Part shown: positions 9,550 through 16,441 of the stretch, piece by piece | Layout of the letters: every line of letters begins with the position of its first letter | How positions within the stretch are numbered: position 1 is the first letter of the stretch | Assembly: GCA_963808815.1 (NCBI GenBank) | Contig: CAWEGI010000002.1 | Coordinates: forward strand, 122,178-186,177 | Length of the DNA stretch: 64,000 nt | Source: DATBLE01 sp963808815 | Lineage (GTDB): Bacteria > Actinomycetota > Thermoleophilia > Gaiellales > Gaiellaceae | Direction: 5' to 3' | Made by a program: the position numbers and the translations under genes | The notes under the pieces: model-generated | What the model saw: only the letters and a program-made list of their open reading frames with translations | Databases searched by the model: none | Told to the model about the DNA's origin: nothing

Positions 9550-10864
9550 GGGGCCGCTCGCGGAGCTCTTCCGCGCGACGGAGGCCGCCCAGCGCCAGGC
9601 CGAGGCACAGGCGCCGCAGGTCGAGCCCGCTCCGGAGCCGGAGCCGGAGCCCGAGCCGCAGCAGCCGGAGCCCGAGCTGCCGCCGGCGGCCGAGGAACCG
9701 ACCCCGGCTGTCGAGGTGCCGCGCCGCGAGCCCGAGCCGGCGGCCGCGACGCGGGCGGCCGTCGAGGAGGAACGTCCCGCGGCCCGCCTGGTCGACCCGC
9801 TGCCCGAGCAGCCGCCGCGGCTGTGGCAGGCGCCGCGGGCCGACTCCGCGTACCTGGCCGTCATCCGCGTCGTCGGCGTCGGGGGCGCCGGCCTGAACGC
9901 GATCGACCGGATGATCGATGCCGGAATCACGGGCGTCGAGTTCGTCGCCGTGAACACGGACATCCAGCAGCTGCAGATGAACGACGCGCCGCTGAAGATC
10001 CACATCGGCCGCGAGCTGACGGAGGGCCTCGGATCGGGCGCCGACCCGGATATCGGGCGCGCGGCGGCCGAGGAGGCGTACGACCAGATGAAGCGTGCGC
10101 TCAGAGGCTCGGACATGGTGTTCGTCGCCGCGGGCGAGGGCGGAGGGACGGGCTCGGGGGCTGCTCCGGTCGTCGCCAGCATCGCCCGTGAGCTCGGCGC
10201 ACTCGCCGTCGGCATCGTCACCACGCCGTTCCGGTTCGAGGGGACGCGCCGCAGGTCGGCGGCCGACGCGGGCGTGGACGCGCTCCGCAGCGCCTGCGAC
10301 ACGGTGATCGTCATCCCGAACGACCGCCTGCTCGAGGTGCTCGAGAAGAACACCGCCATGCTGGACGCGTTCCGGATCGCCGACGACGTCCTCCGCCAGG
10401 GCGTCCAGGGGATCACCGACCTGATCACGCAGCCGGGCCTGATCAATCTCGACTTCGCCGACGTCCGCACCGTGATGCAGGACGGCGGTAACGCGCTCAT
10501 GGGGATCGGCTTCGCGACCGGCGAGAATCGCGCGCGCGAGGCGGCGGAGCGGGCCCTTCGCTCGCCGCTGATCGACACCGAGCTCGCCGGCGCGCGCGGG
10601 ATCCTGCTCTCGATCGCCGGCGGAGAAGACCTGTCCCTGTTCGAGGTGAACGAGGCGGCCGAGGTCGTGCGCCAGGGCGCCGTCGACGACACCAATCTGA
10701 TCTTCGGCGCGACCATCGACGAGCGGCTCAACGGCCAGGTCTGGGTGACGGTCGTCGCCACCGGGCTCGGCGGCGAGCGGCGGCCGCACCGGCCGCTCGC
10801 CGTCCATCCGCGCGACATCGAGCCGGAGGGATCGCTCGAGCCGCCGTCCTTCTTGGCCGGATGA
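9521..10864 (+). CDS. ftsZ: FtsZ tubulin-like GTPase with long N-terminal acidic/proline extension
   Basis: 447 residues. ATG 9521 follows AAGGAGG at 9508-9514. About residues 1-110 are low-complexity Glu/Pro/Ala with no counterpart in ordinary FtsZ. The GTPase domain then starts at IRVVGVGGAGLNAIDRM. The tubulin signature GGGTGSG lies about residue 205, and the T7 loop NLDFADVRTVM with its catalytic Asp residues is intact, so GTP hydrolysis and polymerisation are expected. The C-terminal linker is very short and ends EPPSFLAG, resembling the FtsZ C-terminal peptide (P-x-F-L) that binds partners. FtsZ forms the cytokinetic ring. The gene is coupled to parA rather than placed in a cell-wall cluster, so this could be a second, specialised FtsZ. 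Confidence 0.9.
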   Translation: MARKRASMREGPLAELFRATEAAQRQAEAQAPQVEPAPEPEPEPEPQQPEPELPPAAEEPTPAVEVPRREPEPAAATRAAVEEERPAARLVDPLPEQPPRLWQAPRADSAYLAVIRVVGVGGAGLNAIDRMIDAGITGVEFVAVNTDIQQLQMNDAPLKIHIGRELTEGLGSGADPDIGRAAAEEAYDQMKRALRGSDMVFVAAGEGGGTGSGAAPVVASIARELGALAVGIVTTPFRFEGTRRRSAADAGVDALRSACDTVIVIPNDRLLEVLEKNTAMLDAFRIADDVLRQGVQGITDLITQPGLINLDFADVRTVMQDGGNALMGIGFATGENRAREAAERALRSPLIDTELAGARGILLSIAGGEDLSLFEVNEAAEVVRQGAVDDTNLIFGATIDERLNGQVWVTVVATGLGGERRPHRPLAVHPRDIEPEGSLEPPSFLAG

Positions 10865-10868
10865 ATCG

Positions 10869-10890
10869 GCCACCGGCTCCCGCCGGTGGC
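10869..10890 (+). terminator. Hairpin just after ftsZ
   Basis: Perfect 8-bp stem (GCCACCGG/CCGGTGGC) with a 6-nt loop, starting 5 bp after the ftsZ stop. No T-run follows, so it may instead be an RNA-stabilising structure. Confidence 0.45.
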
Positions 10891-10971
10891 ATGACGACTT
10901 CATCCGGGAACACCTCGATGCCTTCGCGCCCGCACCGCTCGGGCGCGGCGGCGATCGAACTACCCCCGTTC

Positions 10972-10977
10972 TAGGCT
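10972..10977 (+). promoter_or_regulatory. -10 box (TAGGCT) of the 10984-11109 small ORF
   Basis: TAGGCT-GCATCT-GTG. The identical 6-nt spacer and a near-identical box (TAAGCT) precede the ggt GTG at 26940. Confidence 0.4.
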
Positions 10978-10983
10978 GCATCT

Positions 10984-11109
10984 GTGAGAAAAACAGCGAG
11001 AGAGCGCGTAGCCAAGCCGGTTACGCGCTCTTTCTACCCCGATCTTCTACCCGCGGGCCGCGAAAGGAAATACTCGCGGGCGTACCAATTGCCCGTGCGC
11101 AGTGACTAG
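10984..11109 (+). CDS. Putative 41-residue basic small protein
   Basis: GTG 10984 lies 6 nt after a TAGGCT box, and the ORF ends at TAG 11107-11109, which shares a CTAG with the stop of the convergent PRC-barrel gene. The peptide is very basic, about one residue in four Arg/Lys. Part of its coding sequence (11001-11031) also forms a strong hairpin followed by Ts, so the region may be a terminator rather than a gene. No homologue is recognised. Confidence 0.35.
   Translation: MRKTARERVAKPVTRSFYPDLLPAGRERKYSRAYQLPVRSD
11001..11031 (+). terminator. Strong, possibly bidirectional terminator hairpin after ftsZ
   Basis: AGAGCGCGTA pairs perfectly with TACGCGCTCT. The stem extends by three more pairs including a G-U, with a 5-nt loop. 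TTTCT follows on the plus strand and a TTTTTC run follows on the minus strand, so it could stop transcription from both convergent genes. Confidence 0.6.
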
Positions 11110-11684
11110 CCGTGGACAAGCGGCGAGCGTAGCCGCGCGACTGCGGCCGCCAGGCGGCTGCGACTCGCCGATGAGCGAAGTGCCTCTCGGACGATCACCG
11201 CGGCCTCGTCGGGTTCGATCGCCTCGACGTCCTCCACGGGGACGAACAGCGGATTGCTCCGGCCGAAGCGCCCGGTTCGGACCTCGAGCACGTCAGGGCG
11301 ATCCCAGCGGGACCCGTACACGATTCCTTCGACGACGCCGAGCCGCTCCTGCCCGGCGTAGACCTCAAAGCCTTCGCATCGATGGAGCTCGTAGTCGCGC
11401 TCACCCGGCTCGGGCGGGCGCCGAAGCTCGACCGTCGACGTTCCGCTGGTCTCTGGTTGATAGGGATCGGGGTCATCGCGCCGGCCCAACGCCCTCAGCT
11501 CCGTCTCCAGAGTGCGCACCCTCGCCATCAACTCGGCGAGTTGGTTCTCCAGCTCGAGCGCCCGCTCCGCACGTCCGATCCGGAACACCCGCACGAGCCG
11601 CTCGACGCCTTCTGCGGAGCCTCCTCCACCAAGCCACGCTCGGCCCATCTCCCTCCGCTCGTCGCCGGGCTGAGACCCAGTCAT
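11106..11684 (-). CDS. PRC-barrel domain protein with coiled-coil N-terminal half
   Basis: 192 residues. Residues about 35-68 form a leucine/glutamate heptad pattern (ELENQLAELMARVRTLETE), a likely coiled coil. Residues about 95-165 look like a PRC barrel (FEVYAGQERLGVVEGIVYG, then PLFVPVEDVEAIEPDE), a small beta-barrel found in RNA-processing and photosynthetic or stress proteins that binds other macromolecules. A second possible start is the Met at residue 13. It is convergent with the 10984-11109 ORF. Function is inferred from fold resemblance only. Confidence 0.6.
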   Translation of the reverse strand: MTGSQPGDERREMGRAWLGGGGSAEGVERLVRVFRIGRAERALELENQLAELMARVRTLETELRALGRRDDPDPYQPETSGTSTVELRRPPEPGERDYELHRCEGFEVYAGQERLGVVEGIVYGSRWDRPDVLEVRTGRFGRSNPLFVPVEDVEAIEPDEAAVIVREALRSSASRSRLAAAVARLRSPLVHG

Positions 11685-11772
11685 CGTGGGCTACCCCTGC
11701 GCCTGCTTCGACGCTCCGAACACGACGAGACGGCTCCTCTTCCCGCTTCAAAGAAAGTATCCGCAATTCAGC

Positions 11773-11805
11773 GGCCTGGCGCGGGGGTTGAACACTCCGC
11801 CGGCC
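11773..11805 (+). repeat. Bulged-hairpin repeat R1, copy A
   Basis: Arms GGCC-T-GGCG and CGCCGGCC pair over 8 bp with a single unpaired T. The 16-nt loop contains GGGGTTGAACACT. It shares 40 bp, including flanks, with copy D. Confidence 0.7.
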
Positions 11806-11850
11806 GGACGAGCGCTTCCCCCGCCGGCGATCTTCGGGCGGACGCGCTTC

Positions 11851-11876
11851 AAGTAGGGCCGACCGCAACTACATAA
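11851..11876 (+). repeat. 26-bp direct repeat R2, first copy
   Basis: Begins AAGTAGGGCCGACC and ends CAACTACATAA. It matches 12732-12757 with two differences. The two copies bracket the gene at 11959-12639. Confidence 0.65.
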
Positions 11877-11958
11877 GCACCCGGATTCCGCTTTCCTTCG
11901 CGGGGCATGTCCCGTAGGGTCTTCGGGCGATGATCGATCGCCGAGCGAGGAGATCGAA

Positions 11959-12639
11959 ATGAGCGGAAGGTTCGCAATTACTGTCGCAGCTGTAGCGGTA
12001 GGGGTGAGTGTCGGGGCCGCGGTGGCGACCGCCACAACTGACAAGAGCGGGATCAAGAGCGACGTACGTGAGCTGCACAAGTCGGCAGGCGGGCACGAAA
12101 ACACCACGTTTGCGCCGCTGCTCGCGCGTACAGGTTACCGAGCAAGCCTCTTCAGTCTCGCGCCCGTCGTGACGCCGACCGTGGGCGGCTGGCGAGGCGC
12201 ACAGTTCGTTACCTCCGCCCACGGCACGCAGCGCTACCAATGGGCGGCATTCCTATGGGATCACACTCCCGGCGGTGACATCGCGATCATTGGCGGGCCT
12301 GCGATGACTATGTCCGCCGCGGCAACGATCAGATGGCCGCACACGCAATGGGCCAAGCGTGGCGCGCCATGGCCGTTCGGTGCCACCCATCCGGCCACCA
12401 TCGCCGGCTACCACGGATATACGTTCGATGGAACGAACGGTGCTACTTCGTTCACCCTTCTCGGCGGCAACCCGCCTGAGTATCAGACTCACCCCGACCA
12501 GTCGTTCCGCATGATCGCGCTGACCGTGCACACAAAAACAGTTGTGATCTTCCTCGCGGCACCAAAGGGCGAGCCCCTGTCGCAGTTCACGCCGACCGCC
12601 GACCGCCTTCTCTCGACGCTCCGGTTCACGCGCCCCTAG
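11959..12639 (+). CDS. Exported protein of unknown function (first repeat-bounded gene)
   Basis: 226 residues. ATG 11959 follows GAGGAGATCGAA, a good ribosome-binding site. The first 27 residues form an export signal (basic MSGRF, then an Ala/Val core). The mature part is rich in Thr, Trp and aromatic residues and has no recognised domain. It stands alone between R1 copies A and B and inside the R2 pair. It is less GC-rich than the core genes, suggesting acquisition by transfer. Confidence 0.65.
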   Translation: MSGRFAITVAAVAVGVSVGAAVATATTDKSGIKSDVRELHKSAGGHENTTFAPLLARTGYRASLFSLAPVVTPTVGGWRGAQFVTSAHGTQRYQWAAFLWDHTPGGDIAIIGGPAMTMSAAATIRWPHTQWAKRGAPWPFGATHPATIAGYHGYTFDGTNGATSFTLLGGNPPEYQTHPDQSFRMIALTVHTKTVVIFLAAPKGEPLSQFTPTADRLLSTLRFTRP

Positions 12640-12731
12640 GAAACAGGAGCGGCCCGCTGAACCGACATTCCCCCTGTCGCAGAATCCGGGAAGTACGACG
12701 GTCGGGTGGAGCATTGCCCCGCTTCTACGAA

Positions 12732-12757
12732 AAGTAGGGTCGACCACAACTACATAA
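12732..12757 (+). repeat. 26-bp direct repeat R2, second copy
   Basis: 24 of 26 bases match 11851-11876. The inner GGTCGACC is palindromic and the outer GTAG/CTAC are complementary, so it could be a protein-binding site. Confidence 0.65.
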
Positions 12758-12887
12758 ACCCTCGGCGAGGGTTCTAGAAGATCCGGATGTCTGCCGCCGC
12801 GACGTCGGCCTCTAGCTCAACCTCGGCGACGTGCAGCGCCACAGCGGCCGCGAACAGCAGCGAGTGCTGAGGCAGACAAAGGCAAGA

Positions 12888-12920
12888 GGCCCGGCGCTGG
12901 GGTCGAACACTACGCCGGCC
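12888..12920 (+). repeat. Bulged-hairpin repeat R1, copy B
   Basis: GGCC-C-GGCG pairs with CGCCGGCC, leaving one unpaired C at the same place as in copies A, C and D. The 16-nt loop contains GGGGTCGAACACT. Confidence 0.7.
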
Positions 12921-12959
12921 GCCAACGCACTGGCATTGCCACTTCAGCGGGCCGCCTAG

Positions 12960-12965
12960 TAGCGT
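12960..12965 (+). promoter_or_regulatory. -10 box (TAGCGT) of the 12973-13338 gene
   Basis: TAGCGT ends 7 nt before ATG 12973, a leaderless arrangement. Confidence 0.45.
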
Positions 12966-12972
12966 ACGCCGC

Positions 12973-13338
12973 ATGAAGGATCCGCGCACGGTCGATTGGA
13001 GCCGTGATCGCGATTTGTGGGATCGGCCTTCCTTGGACATGAAGGTGCGCCCGAACAAGGTCGTCCGCAACATAGGAAGACCAGATCTTCTTATTCCTCT
13101 GGGGCCGAGCAAGCCGAAGATGCTCGTGGTCACATGCTTCCTCGGGATCGTGATGGCCATGCTCTACGTATTTCCGGTGCTACTCATCGTCGCCATCCTG
13201 GCCTTGGATGGACTGGCTGCGACTTGGTTCTGGGCAACCCTGTCCGGCGCAGCGATCTTCTTCTGGGTTGCGCTCTTCGTGTCAGCCGTTCATGAGTCCG
13301 CGGCCGATCGGCGGTACGCCGAGAAGCTTTACGGATGA
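12973..13338 (+). CDS. Small two-pass membrane protein (second repeat-bounded gene)
   Basis: 121 residues. A charged N-terminal 45 residues (many Arg, Asp, Lys) is followed by two hydrophobic spans (about 48-72 and 80-106). The short tail HESAADRRYAEKLYG is consistent with a cytoplasmic N and C terminus. No catalytic motif or family was recognised. It has its own -10 box at 12960 and no ribosome-binding site. It lies alone between R1 copies B and C. Confidence 0.6.
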   Translation: MKDPRTVDWSRDRDLWDRPSLDMKVRPNKVVRNIGRPDLLIPLGPSKPKMLVVTCFLGIVMAMLYVFPVLLIVAILALDGLAATWFWATLSGAAIFFWVALFVSAVHESAADRRYAEKLYG

Positions 13339-13385
13339 CCGAACGGCGACACGCGGGCAAGTTCTTGCACTAGTTGAGCTGACCA

Positions 13386-13418
13386 GGCCCGGCGCGGGGG
13401 TCGAACACTACGCCGGCC
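13386..13418 (+). repeat. Bulged-hairpin repeat R1, copy C
   Basis: GGCC-C-GGCG pairs with CGCCGGCC; one bulged C; 16-nt loop with GGGGTCGAACACT. It starts 48 bp after the stop of the membrane-protein gene. Confidence 0.7.
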
Positions 13419-13464
13419 GGCCCTCGAGCTCGGGCTCGTCCTAGCCCTGAAGGGGGCCGCACTA

Positions 13465-13498
13465 GACAACGTTGTCGCTGAGGCAGAGACTCTGCCTC
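13465..13498 (+). promoter_or_regulatory. 12-bp palindrome plus hairpin before the 13551 gene
   Basis: GACAACGTTGTC (13465-13476) is a perfect palindrome suited to a dimeric repressor. Next to it GAGGCAGA/TCTGCCTC (13480-13498) forms an 8-bp stem with a 3-nt loop. Both lie in the presumed promoter or leader of the following gene. Confidence 0.4.
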
Positions 13499-13550
13499 TT
13501 GTCAGCGGAGGGCGGCCTGGTGTCGTCCCCAGAGGGAGAGGAGCAGGCAG

Positions 13551-14183
13551 ATGCGGCGTCACGTCATTATCGGCGGGCTGCTACTGATCGGACTGGGTGT
13601 GATTCTCGGAGCAACGGTGTTCCGGACCGACATCGCACAGGCGACCGGCCTGGCGCAGGCGGTCACGGTCAGCAACACCCCGGCCCAGGCGGTGCCAGTG
13701 CGGGAGCAGAACACCGACAGCAGCGCCGGAGGCGCGATCGCGGTTCACGAGCAAGGCACGGTGAAAGTGAGCGTTAGCAACAACTCCTCGGACAACGTCC
13801 CCTACCAGCACACGATCGACTTCAATCCTGATGCGACGATCTGCGGTAGCAACCTGCTCGTCTGTCGAGTCGAATTTCCGGCAGTGCCCCCGGGCAAGCG
13901 CTTGATCCTCACCTACGCCTCTGCCCACTACGGCCTCATACCGGGCGGACTCTTTCCGTCGGTCGAAATCGCGGACAGCAACTCCAGTTTTGGATCTACA
14001 AGGATCGCGTTGCCTGCGCCTGTCCGCGAGGGCACCGCAGGGGACACGTATGTTGCCGCCGGGCCGATCAAGCTCTACGTCGAGGCGGGCAAGACGCCGA
14101 CGATGCTCGTTGCCGGCCAGTACGTGAGTTCCACAAATACTGCGAACGCGAGTCTCGTTGGCTACCTCGTGTCCACGACGTAG
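13551..14183 (+). CDS. Exported protein of unknown function (third repeat-bounded gene)
   Basis: 210 residues from ATG 13551, preceded by GAGGGAGAGGAG. An N-terminal signal anchor (MRRHVIIGGLLLIGLGVILG) is followed by a Val/Thr/Ser-rich extracellular domain with one Cys pair (ICGSNLLVC). It has no recognised family; the tail ends in LVGYLVSTT. It is bounded by R1 copies C and D and followed by a strong hairpin at 14218-14243. Confidence 0.65.
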   Translation: MRRHVIIGGLLLIGLGVILGATVFRTDIAQATGLAQAVTVSNTPAQAVPVREQNTDSSAGGAIAVHEQGTVKVSVSNNSSDNVPYQHTIDFNPDATICGSNLLVCRVEFPAVPPGKRLILTYASAHYGLIPGGLFPSVEIADSNSSFGSTRIALPAPVREGTAGDTYVAAGPIKLYVEAGKTPTMLVAGQYVSSTNTANASLVGYLVSTT

Positions 14184-14217
14184 GACGCACCCGCTAACAG
14201 AACTCATCTCATGATGC

Positions 14218-14243
14218 GGCGGCGGGCTTCACGGCCCGCCGCC
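14218..14243 (+). terminator. Hairpin terminator after the 13551-14183 gene
   Basis: Perfect 10-bp GC stem (GGCGGCGGGC/GCCCGCCGCC) with a 6-nt loop, 35 bp after the stop codon. There is no T-run. Confidence 0.5.
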
Positions 14244-14343
14244 GGTCGCTCTGCCCTACATCGAGTGACCCAGCGGGTGGCACCGCTTGCACGGTGGTCG
14301 GCCTTGCTCATTGCGGGTGGCCTGAGCTGCGCAGGCGCCAGTA

Positions 14344-14375
14344 AGCCCGGTGCGGGGGTCGAACACTCGCCGGCC
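14344..14375 (+). repeat. Bulged-hairpin repeat R1, copy D
   Basis: AGCC-C-GGTG pairs with CGCCGGCC through a G-U and an end mismatch, keeping the bulged C. Loop 15 nt with GGGGTCGAACACT. The following bases (GGACGAGCGCTTCCC) match copy A. Confidence 0.65.
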
Positions 14376-14624
14376 GGACGAGCGCTTCCCTCGCAATCGC
14401 CGGGCCGATCACGAAGCTACCCGCCGATGCCGCGCCTGCCTACTCGCACGTTCGGCCATGGCCGCGAGCATCCCGTACGCGCCTCCTCATGCGACGGTCC
14501 ACCGAATGCGGAGAGACACGACGCCGCCATCGTCGCCTCCTCGACCGTCAGGCTCTCGACCTCCTCGAAATAGCCGGCAAGAGCCCCGAGATGGTCGTCG
14601 ACTCCACTGCCGACGACCAGTCAT
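14376..14624. other. Non-coding stretch after repeat copy D
   Basis: No convincing gene in either strand; the ORFs here are short and lack start signals. Apart from the copy-D flank I see nothing recognisable. Confidence 0.5.
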
Positions 14625-14765
14625 CTACGCGCTCTTGTAGGGCTCAACGCTACCACCCTTCGGGGGCGGCCCGGCAAGAGCATCGCCAGCTGTAACTGCC
14701 GCCGCCATCAAGAAACAAGCCGCCAGGAAAGCTCCGAATTTCCGACCCTTCCGATGCCTGCGCAT
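14625..14765 (-). CDS. 46-residue exported peptide
   Basis: ATG at 14765 (minus strand) is preceded by AGGAGGAGGGAACGCGAA, an excellent ribosome-binding site, so this start is preferred to the longer in-frame ORF. The peptide has a basic tip (MRRHRKGRK), a hydrophobic core (FGAFLAACFLMAAAV) and a signal-peptidase-like site after GDALA. This leaves a mature part of only about 18 residues (Pro/Gly/Lys-rich). Function unknown; a secreted peptide or a tiny membrane protein are both possible. Confidence 0.5.
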   Translation of the reverse strand: MRRHRKGRKFGAFLAACFLMAAAVTAGDALAGPPPKGGSVEPYKSA

Positions 14766-14979
14766 TTCGCGTTCCCTCCTCCTAGTCGTGGACTCTTCGT
14801 AGTCACATCCACCGTCGACCGATCGAGCTCCGCGCGGTATCCCTCGTCGTAGTGACAGCAAGGAAGAGCCCTCCATTGAGGAAATCAGAGTGGTGCTTGG
14901 GCCGCGCTAGCCGCACACAGGAGCCGCTGCCCGTCTTTGCTGTCGTTCGGTTTGAGGCGGGCGCCCCAGGGTGCCGGGC

Positions 14980-15100
14980 TGGTGGCCGCAGTCCACAACC
15001 TGCAACCTCCGCGCCGCCGCCCACAAACGCAACGGCACCCGATCGATCTACGGCTCCTGTCGTTCTCGTATGGATTCCGACGCATACCGGAGGAAGCTTC
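14980..15100 (+). pseudogene. Relic of an HNH-endonuclease gene end
   Basis: One frame reads CNLRAAAHKRNGTRSIY. This matches the tail of the HNH proteins at 21280-21618 (HATCNLRAAAEKTNGK), but without a start or the catalytic part. It is probably a decayed third copy of that module. Confidence 0.35.
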
Positions 15101-15110
15101 CGCGCGATCG

Positions 15111-15137
15111 CTTGGGGGCCGCTGAGCGGCCCCCAAG
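15111..15137 (-). terminator. Hairpin after the serine protease gene
   Basis: Perfect 12-bp stem CTTGGGGGCCGC/GCGGCCCCCAAG with a 3-nt loop, 20 bp beyond the stop of the minus-strand protease. Confidence 0.6.
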
Positions 15138-15156
15138 GTTCGAGAAGTAGAGTGCC

Positions 15157-16083
15157 TCAGCTTGTGGCGAAGTGAATCTCGTCGAGTTCGTCGGGCGCAT
15201 ACGTTGCGACGATCCCGAGGATCCAGCTGATCACGGCTTCGGTGTCAGTACGGAAGGCGAAGCCAGTCCCGCCGCAGGTTTGACGGTTGAAGCCGAACAG
15301 CCACGAGTTGACACCGACGATCACGTTGGAACTAAACCCTCCGTAAAAGGTGGGCCCTCCCGAGTCGCCGAAACAACTGCCACCCCGACCGCCGCCGGGC
15401 GCCGAGCTCAACTGCAGGTTGAAGCCGGCCGTGTTCTGGCTCTGATTCAGATTGACAAGCTGTGTGAGCGCCATCAGCCGCTCACGGAACGACTCTGTTT
15501 GCGCGGGGTTGGTGCGGCTGACGCCGTACCCCGCAACGGTGAAGGTGGTATCGAGGTGGCCGGGCGGGCCGGTGAGGAGCGAGTCCAGGTATCCCGCTGG
15601 AGCAAGAACGCCATACTCGGGAACGTCGACCGCCTGATCTTCCGGCAGGATGATCAGCCCCACGTCATGGATGTTCGGGAAACCGGCAAAGTTGTCGAAG
15701 CCGAAGTCGAAGAGCAACGTCGACTCCGCACAGAGCGGATCACCGGGGAGACACCTATTCGGATATCCCGTGTTCGGATCCTCCGCGCCGGTCACGGGAT
15801 CGAACGCACCACCGACGTTCTGGTGGAACCAGATCCGCGCCATCACCGGTGACTGCTCCGCGTCCTGATCGGTGCAGTGCCCGGCCGTCAAGAACACCCG
15901 ATCGGTCAGAAGCGAGCCGGAACACCTCCACATGAAGTTGCCATCAGCGTCGTAGAAGGCGACGAGTCCGATGAACGGATGCTCGTTGTCCTCAACAAAG
16001 TTCCCGGTGATCGCATTCGCTGGCCCGGCCAGCAACACCAAGCTCGCGGCGAGCGTCGCAGCGAGCAATAACAGCCTCTTCAT
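15157..16083 (-). CDS. Secreted trypsin-like serine protease (S1 family)
   Basis: 308 residues. The signal peptide ends around GPANA (residue about 24). The catalytic triad is visible: His in LTAGHC (about 68), Asp in HDVGLIIL (about 139) and Ser in GDSGGP (about 240). Cys residues near the His and Ser loops suggest disulphides. Such enzymes cleave peptide bonds outside the cell. The gene stands alone, with a strong terminator hairpin downstream and a divergent secreted-protein gene 358 bp upstream. The ribosome-binding site AAGGAGGGGCG precedes ATG 16083. Confidence 0.88.
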   Translation of the reverse strand: MKRLLLLAATLAASLVLLAGPANAITGNFVEDNEHPFIGLVAFYDADGNFMWRCSGSLLTDRVFLTAGHCTDQDAEQSPVMARIWFHQNVGGAFDPVTGAEDPNTGYPNRCLPGDPLCAESTLLFDFGFDNFAGFPNIHDVGLIILPEDQAVDVPEYGVLAPAGYLDSLLTGPPGHLDTTFTVAGYGVSRTNPAQTESFRERLMALTQLVNLNQSQNTAGFNLQLSSAPGGGRGGSCFGDSGGPTFYGGFSSNVIVGVNSWLFGFNRQTCGGTGFAFRTDTEAVISWILGIVATYAPDELDEIHFATS

Positions 16084-16441
16084 CGCCCCTCCTTGTAAGA
16101 CGGCACAATCGGCACCAGTCCTTCACCGACGGCACCTCACTTAAACCACGCTCGCGAGCACCCCGCGGCCGTCGTCTGACGCTATCGCGATGGGGCGTGA
16201 CTAGTGCCGTCCGTGGGTTGGGTTGACCTCGCCGTCGGTTAGCGATGCGGAGGCGCACGATCCTCGCCAGCGTCGTCCCGATTCCTGACGGTCGCTGAGG
16301 AGGTCATGGCTGACAAGCATGTATTCGCGGGTAACTTGACATCCCGCAGCCGGTCACGGATAAAGCACCGCGAAAAGGACGGATGTCCATCTGGGTGTTC
16401 CAGCCCAGGCAGGCGTGGGGTCCGGTGACCGAGGGGAGGGC
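16084..16441. other. Intergenic region between divergent secreted-protein genes
   Basis: 358 bp that must hold the promoters of the protease (minus) and of the 16442 gene (plus). I see no strong palindrome, repeat or ORF. Confidence 0.4.

Noticed and set aside
11773..14375. Classical integron (attC) cassette array
   Set aside because: No GTTRRRY/RYYYAAC core pairs frame the repeats and no integron integrase is nearby; only one GTTGAGC match near copy C.
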